NCBI GenBank assembly: GCA_963830885.1
Contig: CAWHOA010000003.1
Coordinates: 1 to 64,000, forward strand
DNA length: 64,000 bases
Source of the DNA: JAIBJN01 sp963830885
GTDB lineage: Bacteria; Actinomycetota; Thermoleophilia; Gaiellales; Gaiellaceae
Direction: 5' to 3'
Program-made: the position numbers and the translations under genes
The notes under the pieces: generated by a model
Database searches by the model: none
What the model was told of the DNA's origin: nothing
What the model saw: only the letters and a program-made list of their open reading frames with translations
In this document: positions 59,381 through 64,000 of the stretch, piece by piece
How positions within the stretch are numbered: position 1 is the first letter of the stretch
How the letters are laid out: the number at the start of each line of letters is the position of its first letter

Positions 59381-60217
59381 ATGACGGCGAGCGTTGCCTA
59401 TCCGGGGCGCGACGGCGCGCACAGCGCGGCTGCCTGCGACCGGCTGTTCCCGGACGGGGCCGAGCTCGTCTCGCTCCCGAGCTTCACCGCGGTCGTCGAG
59501 GCGACCGCCGAGGGGGAGGTCGCGTTCGGCGTCCTGCCCATCGAGAGCTCGCTGTCCGGGCCGGTCAACGAGACGCACGACCTGCTCTACGAGTCGCCGC
59601 TCTCGATCACCGGCGAGACGATCCTCCCGATTCGCCACTGCCTAGTCGGCCTGGCCGCGGTGACGCTCGAGGAGATCAAGGTCGTCCGCTCCCACCCGGC
59701 CGCCCTCGACCAGTGCCGCCGCCTCCTCGCCGCAATGCCGTGGGCGACCGCGATCGCGGCAGCGACGACCGCGGACGCGGCCCACCAGGTCGCCGAGGAC
59801 GGCGATCCCGCGGAGGCCGCCATCGCCAGCGAGCGCGCGGCGGCCATGTACGGCCTGACCGTGATCGCCGGCGACGTCGGCGATCACCCGGAGGCCTTCA
59901 CGCGCTTCGTCTCGGTCGCGCCCTACACCCGGCTCGACCGCGAGAGCGACGGCTGGCGCACGGCGTTCTCCTTCGTCACGGACCACCAGCCGGGCGCGCT
60001 GCACCGCGCCATCGAGCCGTTCGGCCGCCATCGCCTCGACCTCGTCCAGCTCGTCTCGCGCCCGATCCCGCGGACACCGTGGCGCTACCGCTTCGACGCA
60101 GTGCTGGCCGGGCATCCGCTCGACGAGGTCGTGAGCGAGACGCTCGCCGAGGTGGGCGGGCTGACGCGGGAGCTCCGCGTCTTCGGCTCCTACCCTTCGC
60201 ACGGCAGCCTCACCTGA
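59381..60217 (+). CDS. pheA: Prephenate dehydratase
   Basis: A 278-aa enzyme for phenylalanine synthesis. The PDT domain (about 1-185) has GVLPIESSLSGPVNETHDLL and the essential T-R-F in EAFTRFVSVAP. A C-terminal ACT domain follows (TAFSFVTDHQPGALHRAIEPFGRHRLDLVQLVSRPI) for phenylalanine feedback. Monofunctional, without chorismate mutase. ATG follows the -10 at 59369-59374. Confidence 0.93.
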   Translation: MTASVAYPGRDGAHSAAACDRLFPDGAELVSLPSFTAVVEATAEGEVAFGVLPIESSLSGPVNETHDLLYESPLSITGETILPIRHCLVGLAAVTLEEIKVVRSHPAALDQCRRLLAAMPWATAIAAATTADAAHQVAEDGDPAEAAIASERAAAMYGLTVIAGDVGDHPEAFTRFVSVAPYTRLDRESDGWRTAFSFVTDHQPGALHRAIEPFGRHRLDLVQLVSRPIPRTPWRYRFDAVLAGHPLDEVVSETLAEVGGLTRELRVFGSYPSHGSLT

Positions 60218-60248
60218 ACTGCGAAGTCGGTTCGGTCCGCTTGTCCCG

Positions 60249-61148
60249 CTAGGAGCTGAGGGTCTTCTCGTAGCGAACGTGCTCGCGGGCCACGGTCATT
60301 CCGGCCCGCTCGTAGAGATCCTTCGCGCCCGTGCGGTTCCACGAGTCGACCACGAGGCCGATCTCCCGTCGGCCGCGGCGGCTGAACTCGGACATGGCCT
60401 GGCGGAGGAGCGCGGTGCCGAGGCCCCGGCGGCGCCAGTCGCGGGAGACGGCGAGCTGGCGCACCCAGCCCTCGTCCTCGTAGTTGGGACAGAGGACGCA
60501 GCCGACGATCTCGCCCTTCGACTCGGCGATGAACCAGAGCCCCGGCTCGAACGCCTCCCGGTCGATCATGAACGCCTGCCATTCCTCGAAGGACTCGGCG
60601 GTGTGGCGCTCGTTGTCGGCGAAGGCGTCCTGCACGAGCGCGAAGACCGCCCGTGTGTCCCGCTCCTGGTCGAAGGTGCGCACGAGCACGCCCTCGGGCC
60701 AGGCGGGGGGCGGCGGCCGCTCGTCCAGGGGCATGGACATCCGCCAGTACGTGCGCACGGGCCGGTACCCGCGGTCCTCGAGCAGCCGGCGCGCCCCGTC
60801 GTTGGTCGAGGTCACCACCTGCCCCAGAACCGCGCCCGCCCCGGCCCGTTCGACGGCACGGCGCTCCGCCCAGTCGAGCAGCTTCGCTCCGAGGCCGAGG
60901 TCGCGGTGCGCGGGGCTCACGTAGACGTCGACGTAGTCGTTCCGGATGAAGGCCGCGTAGGCCGCGAGCGCGCCGTCCTCCTCGACCACGACGGCGTCCC
61001 GGCTCAGGTCGAACCCGGGCATGTTCCAGTCCGTGAGCAGGTCGTCCAGCTCGAAGTCGGGCGCGCCGAGATCGTGGATGTCGCAGGCGATGACGAGGTC
61101 CGTCACGGCCTGCGCCTCGTCCTGCCTGGGGGCGCGGATGGTCTCCAC
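60249..61148 (-). CDS. Double GNAT-family acetyltransferase
   Basis: A 299-aa protein with two GNAT folds. The first (about 1-140) has VSPAHRDLGLGAKLLDWAERRAVERAGA; the second (about 150-299) has QLAVSRDWRRRGLGTALLRQAMSEFSRRGRREIGLVVD, a canonical acetyl-CoA loop (R-x-x-G-x-G). The tandem arrangement resembles mycothiol synthase MshD, but the substrate is not certain. GTG at 61148 lies 8 nt after the thioredoxin stop, so it is probably co-transcribed with it. Confidence 0.8.
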   Translation of the reverse strand: METIRAPRQDEAQAVTDLVIACDIHDLGAPDFELDDLLTDWNMPGFDLSRDAVVVEEDGALAAYAAFIRNDYVDVYVSPAHRDLGLGAKLLDWAERRAVERAGAGAVLGQVVTSTNDGARRLLEDRGYRPVRTYWRMSMPLDERPPPPAWPEGVLVRTFDQERDTRAVFALVQDAFADNERHTAESFEEWQAFMIDREAFEPGLWFIAESKGEIVGCVLCPNYEDEGWVRQLAVSRDWRRRGLGTALLRQAMSEFSRRGRREIGLVVDSWNRTGAKDLYERAGMTVAREHVRYEKTLSS

Positions 61149-61156
61149 GAGGTGAA

Positions 61157-61717
61157 TTAGTAGAGGGTTGCGGCCAGCCTGCGCCGGTAGCTCGTCGCCA
61201 CCGGGTCTTCGGGGCCGAGCTCGCCGAAGAGCGCGACCATGATCTCGCGGATCCGCTCGCGCCGCTCGGGGTCGGCGTTCTCGAGCTCGCCGAGCAGCCA
61301 TTCGAGCGCCCGCTCGTAGTCGTGCTCGGCGAGCGGGCCGAGGATCTCGGGGAACTCGCCCGACTCGGTCAGCTCTGCGAGGAGCTGCTCCGAGGCCGGC
61401 GGCCCGGTCAGCCGGTCGAGGAACTCCTCGACCGCTGCCGCAGGGAGCGCCCCCGTGAACTCGTCCACGACCTGGCCGTTGCGGAAGGCCTTCACGTTCG
61501 GGATCCCGCGCACCTGGTAGCGCTCTGCGAGCTCCTGGTTCGCGTCGGTGTCGACCTTGGCGAGCACGATGCCGTCGCGCTCCGCCACGGCCTCCTCCAG
61601 CACCGGCGTGAGGATCTTGCACGGCCCGCACCAGTCCGCCCAGAAGTCGACGACGACCGGCTCGGAGGCCGACCGCTCCAGCACGTCCTGCTCGAAGGTC
61701 TCGGTGGTGACGTCCAT
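61157..61717 (-). CDS. Thioredoxin with C-terminal TPR-like part (CnoX/YbbN-like)
   Basis: A 186-aa protein with thioredoxin domain at 1-105 (active site WCGPC, Cys30/Cys33, and GIPNVKAFRNGQVVDEF) and a helical tail (about 115-186) reading ELTESGEFPEILGPLAEHDYERALEWLLGELENADPERRERIREIMVALFGELGP, as in chaperedoxin CnoX. It reduces or protects cysteines. ATG at 61717 has only 1 nt after the deacetylase stop. Confidence 0.88.
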   Translation of the reverse strand: MDVTTETFEQDVLERSASEPVVVDFWADWCGPCKILTPVLEEAVAERDGIVLAKVDTDANQELAERYQVRGIPNVKAFRNGQVVDEFTGALPAAAVEEFLDRLTGPPASEQLLAELTESGEFPEILGPLAEHDYERALEWLLGELENADPERRERIREIMVALFGELGPEDPVATSYRRRLAATLY

Positions 61718-61718
61718 C

Positions 61719-62573
61719 TCAGGCGGCGGCGAGCACCGAGCCGACGAGCCCGGGGAGGGTCCGCGGCTCGTACCCGCCTTCCAGCACGAAGGCTAGCCGC
61801 TCGCAGACGCCCGACGCGCGGGCCGCTAGCGCCCCGAATCCCTCCGCCGTGACCTCGAGGCCGCCGAGCGGGTCGCCCGCCGCGGCGTCGAAGCCGGCCG
61901 AGACGAGCAGGAGGTCCGGGCCGAAGGCCTCGAGCGCCGGCAGCACGAGGTCGTCGAGCGCCGCCAGCACCACCTCGTCCCCGGAGCCGGCCTCCAGCGG
62001 GACGTTCAGGGTGGTGTCGTTGCCCTCGCCCGGCCCGCCGGTGCCGGGGTAGAACGGCCACTGGTGCAGGGAGGCGAAGAAGACGGACGCGTCGCCCCAG
62101 AAGATCTCCTGCGTGCCGTTCCCGTGGTGGACGTCCCAGTCGAGGATCGCGACGCGGTCGAGGCCCAGCTCGCGCTGGGCGAAGCGGGCGGCGACCGCCA
62201 CGTTGTTGAAGAGGCAGAAGCCCATCGCGCGGTCCGGCAGCGCGTGGTGGCCCGGCGGGCGGGCGAGAGAGAAGCCTCCGAGCTCTGCCGCCTGGATCGC
62301 CGCCCCGGCGGCGAGAAGGGCAGCCTCGTAGGTCGTCTCGGTGCAGATCGTGTCCGCGTCGAGCAGCGTCGGGTGCCCGCTCCGGGAGACGACGCGCACC
62401 GTCTCGACGTGGTCGAGCCCGTGCACCGCCGTCAACTCGTCGACCGTCGCCGGACGGGCCTCGGCGAAGTCGGGATAGGCCGCGTGGAGCGCTCGAATGC
62501 GCTCCTGTCCCTCGGGGTGGCCGCCCGTCGGGTGGAGCTCGGCGAACGCCCGGTGGCTGACGAGCGGGATCAC
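61719..62573 (-). CDS. HDAC/acetoin-utilisation (AcuC-like) deacetylase
   Basis: A 284-aa arginase-fold zinc deacetylase: HPTGGHPEGQERI, RPPGHHALPDRAMGFCLFNNVAVAA, the zinc ligands in DWDVHHGNGTQEIFW and SAGFDAAAGDPLGG. Members remove acetyl groups from lysines or polyamines. GTG at 62573 overlaps the FMN oxidase stop (GTGA). With the adjacent GNAT it could form an acetylation pair, although the context does not prove that. Confidence 0.9.
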   Translation of the reverse strand: MIPLVSHRAFAELHPTGGHPEGQERIRALHAAYPDFAEARPATVDELTAVHGLDHVETVRVVSRSGHPTLLDADTICTETTYEAALLAAGAAIQAAELGGFSLARPPGHHALPDRAMGFCLFNNVAVAARFAQRELGLDRVAILDWDVHHGNGTQEIFWGDASVFFASLHQWPFYPGTGGPGEGNDTTLNVPLEAGSGDEVVLAALDDLVLPALEAFGPDLLLVSAGFDAAAGDPLGGLEVTAEGFGALAARASGVCERLAFVLEGGYEPRTLPGLVGSVLAAA

Positions 62574-63643
62574 CCGCGCGCGCGGACGTGCTGGAGGCCG
62601 ACGTCGGCGGGCGTCGGGCAGCCGAGGAGAAGGAGCGCGAGCCTGACCTCGGCCTGCAGAAGCTCGAGCACATGGCGCGCGCCTTCCTCGCCGCCGGCGG
62701 CGAGGCCCCACAGCGCAGGTCGGCCGATGAGCACGGACTGCGCGCCGAGAGCGAGCGCTTTGACCACGTCGGTGCCCCGGCGTACGCCGCCGTCGAGGAA
62801 GACCTCGGCGCGCCCGGCCGCGGCCTCCACGACCTCGGGCAGCGCGTCGAGCGTCGCGGCGACGCCGTCGAGCTGCCGCCCGCCGTGGTTGGAGACCACG
62901 ATCCCCGCGCAGCCGTGCTCGCAGGCGAGCAGCGCGTCCTCGGCGGTGAGGACGCCCTTGACCAGGAGCGGCAGGGAGCTCTGCGCCTGCAGCCACTCGA
63001 GGTCGCGCCAGGTGAGGCTCGTGTCCACGATCTCCCCGAGCGTCGCGTGGAAGTACTGGTCGCCGACGAGGGCGCGCGGCAGGTTCGGCATGGGGAGGTC
63101 GGTGGGGAGGCTGAAGCCGCTGCGGAGATCGCGCTCGCGCGGCCCGGCCGTCGGCAGGTCGATGGTGAGGACGAGCGCGGCGAAGCCCGCCTCGGCGGCC
63201 TCGGCCACCAGCTCGGTCGTGAACCCGCGGTCCTTCGACCAGTAGAGCTGGAGCCAGCGCGGGGAGCGGTCTCCGACCGCATCGGCCAGCTCGCGCGGCC
63301 GTACGCTTCCGAGGCTCGACAGCGTGTAGATCGTCCCGGCGGCCGCGGCGGCGCGCGCGAGCGCGGGCTCGCCGTCGGGGTGGGCCACCCGCTGGAGCGA
63401 GGTGGGCGCGATCATCGCCGGCAGCTCGATCGCGGTGCCGAGCGCCGTCGTCGCCGTGGTCACCTCGCTGACGTCGACGAGCATCCGCGGGCGCAGAATG
63501 CGGCGCCGGAAGGCCTCCCGGTTGTCCGCGAGCGTCACCTCGTCGCCTGCGCCGCCGGTGACGTAGCCCCAGTAGCCGGGCTCGCAGCGGGCCTCGGCGA
63601 GCGGCTCGTAGTCCGCGACGTTGATCGGCTTGGGCTCGCTCAC
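62570..63643 (-). CDS. FMN-dependent alpha-hydroxy-acid dehydrogenase/oxidase
   Basis: A 357-aa TIM-barrel flavoprotein of the lactate/glycolate oxidase family: ARCEPGYWGYVTGGAGDEVTLADNREAF, the catalytic His in VVSNHGGRQLDG, and the phosphate site FLDGGVRRGTDVVKALALGAQSVLIGRPALWGLA. It oxidises 2-hydroxyacids such as lactate or glycolate. GTG at 63643 is 6 nt from TACGAT, so it appears leaderless and the first gene of the four-gene operon. Confidence 0.92.
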   Translation of the reverse strand: MSEPKPINVADYEPLAEARCEPGYWGYVTGGAGDEVTLADNREAFRRRILRPRMLVDVSEVTTATTALGTAIELPAMIAPTSLQRVAHPDGEPALARAAAAAGTIYTLSSLGSVRPRELADAVGDRSPRWLQLYWSKDRGFTTELVAEAAEAGFAALVLTIDLPTAGPRERDLRSGFSLPTDLPMPNLPRALVGDQYFHATLGEIVDTSLTWRDLEWLQAQSSLPLLVKGVLTAEDALLACEHGCAGIVVSNHGGRQLDGVAATLDALPEVVEAAAGRAEVFLDGGVRRGTDVVKALALGAQSVLIGRPALWGLAAGGEEGARHVLELLQAEVRLALLLLGCPTPADVGLQHVRARG

Positions 63644-63649
63644 GCGGAG

Positions 63650-63655
63650 ATCGTA
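63650..63655 (-). promoter_or_regulatory. -10 box TACGAT, leaderless FMN oxidase
   Basis: On the minus strand TACGAT lies 6 nt before the GTG at 63643. No Shine-Dalgarno is present. Confidence 0.5.
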
Positions 63656-63661
63656 GTCGGG

Positions 63662-64000
63662 TCAGCCGGCGCGCTCGCGGAGGCGCCGCGCCACGCCGGC
63701 CAGGCCCCAGGCCTCGGCGAGCCCGGCGCCGGAAGCCCAGTCGGGGTCGACGTCGGGAAGCTCGGGGAGCGGCGCGTCCCGTTGCAGCCGAGTCATCCGA
63801 AGGTAGTCGCGCAGCGCGTCGGCCTGGTCGGGGAACCCGCCGGCCTCGAGGCAGGCCTCCAGCGAGCCGTGCTTGGCGAGGATGCTCGCCGCGCGCCCCG
63901 GCCCGATGCCCTTGGCGCCGGGGATGCGGTCCGAGGGGTCGCCGCGCAGCGCCACGAAGTCGGGGACGAGGTCGGGCTCGACGCCGTAGATCTCCTTCAC
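63662..64000 (-). CDS. 5'-3' exonuclease, C-terminal part (partial)
   Basis: The last 112 aa of a 5'-3' exonuclease of the flap-nuclease family, N-terminus beyond the right edge. It contains VKEIYGVEPDLVPDFVALRGDPSDRIPGAKGIGPGRAASILAKHG, the helix-three-turn-helix with the metal Asp of GDPSD. Such stand-alone proteins correspond to the N-terminal domain of DNA polymerase I and act in flap removal and repair. Confidence 0.88.
   Translation of the reverse strand: MKEIYGVEPDLVPDFVALRGDPSDRIPGAKGIGPGRAASILAKHGSLEACLEAGGFPDQADALRDYLRMTRLQRDAPLPELPDVDPDWASGAGLAEAWGLAGVARRLRERAG

Noticed and set aside
1..64000. CRISPR arrays, rRNA, prophage or IS elements
   Set aside because: No regularly spaced repeats, no transposase, integrase or phage structural motif, and no rRNA-like sequence were seen.

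Overview
The window is GC-rich (about 70%), densely packed DNA in which most genes overlap their neighbour by ATGA, GTGA or TTGA, GTG and ATG starts are mixed, and at least a dozen genes appear to be leaderless (a TANNNT box 6-8 nt before the start codon). Together with a hopanoid cluster, a Vms1-like release factor of the actinobacterial type and F420-type enzymes this suggests a soil actinobacterium, probably of the Thermoleophilia (Gaiellales/Solirubrobacterales). That placement is inference from gene content, not a phylogeny. No rRNA, tRNA, CRISPR, phage or transposase gene was found.

Layout. 0-4.4 kb: tail of an LVIVD-type repeat protein, then mutS2 translationally coupled to a Vms1/eRF1-like release factor (a likely ribosome-rescue pair), and a convergent AlkZ-like glycosylase. 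4.5-6.5 kb (+): leuCD. 6.5-19.9 kb (-): one 13-kb amino-acid array, read from a promoter near 19.95 kb: a Leu/Val/Ile-rich leader peptide, leuA (no regulatory domain), a catalytically dead-looking LeuB paralogue, ilvB, a 46-codon bridge ORF, ilvN, ilvC, hom, thrC, thrB, ilvD, leuB. It is followed by glnK-amt, which has its own promoter and an intrinsic terminator inside its leader. 20-24 kb (+): GMC oxidoreductase, YdeI-like protein, BBE-like FAD oxidase. 24-30.7 kb (-): lipoprotein, SDR, three tandem Old Yellow Enzyme paralogues with a terminal Cys cluster (the middle one wrecked) and a patatin lipase. 30.9-36.2 kb: an aldehyde dehydrogenase, a glutamine-amidotransferase hydrolase, a VOC remnant, a glutamine-synthetase-like ligase (-) and a divergent APC permease (+): the parts list of a gamma-glutamylated amine pathway, without an obvious amine oxidase. 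36.2-41.4 kb: HAD hydrolase, FAD/GcvT dehydrogenase, MBL-like protein, membrane-anchored alpha/beta hydrolase. 41.4-46.9 kb (-): MMPL transporter, membrane protein, NarL-type two-component system. 47-50.9 kb: ornithine cyclodeaminase-like/PPOX operon, CoA transferase, aldo-keto reductase. 50.9-59.4 kb (+): hopanoid cluster hpnCDE-shc-hpnA-hpnH-hpnG-ispH, then pheA. 60.2-64 kb (-): 5'-3' exonuclease tail, FMN hydroxyacid oxidase, HDAC-like deacetylase, thioredoxin/CnoX-like protein, double GNAT.

Two things cut across the map. First, a family of nested inverted-repeat elements sits at 36.89-37.07, 50.03-50.09 and 53.88-54.05 kb; two copies share a 54-nt core (51/54 identical) and two share a 14-nt block, and the ends of one copy provide outward -10 boxes to both flanking genes. 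Second, fifteen apparent frameshifts lie in ten genes between 22.4 and 53.4 kb, all net +1 and nearly all in otherwise conserved genes, which looks more like base-insertion errors in the assembly than decay; the middle OYE (five shifts plus lost catalytic residues) may be a true pseudogene.
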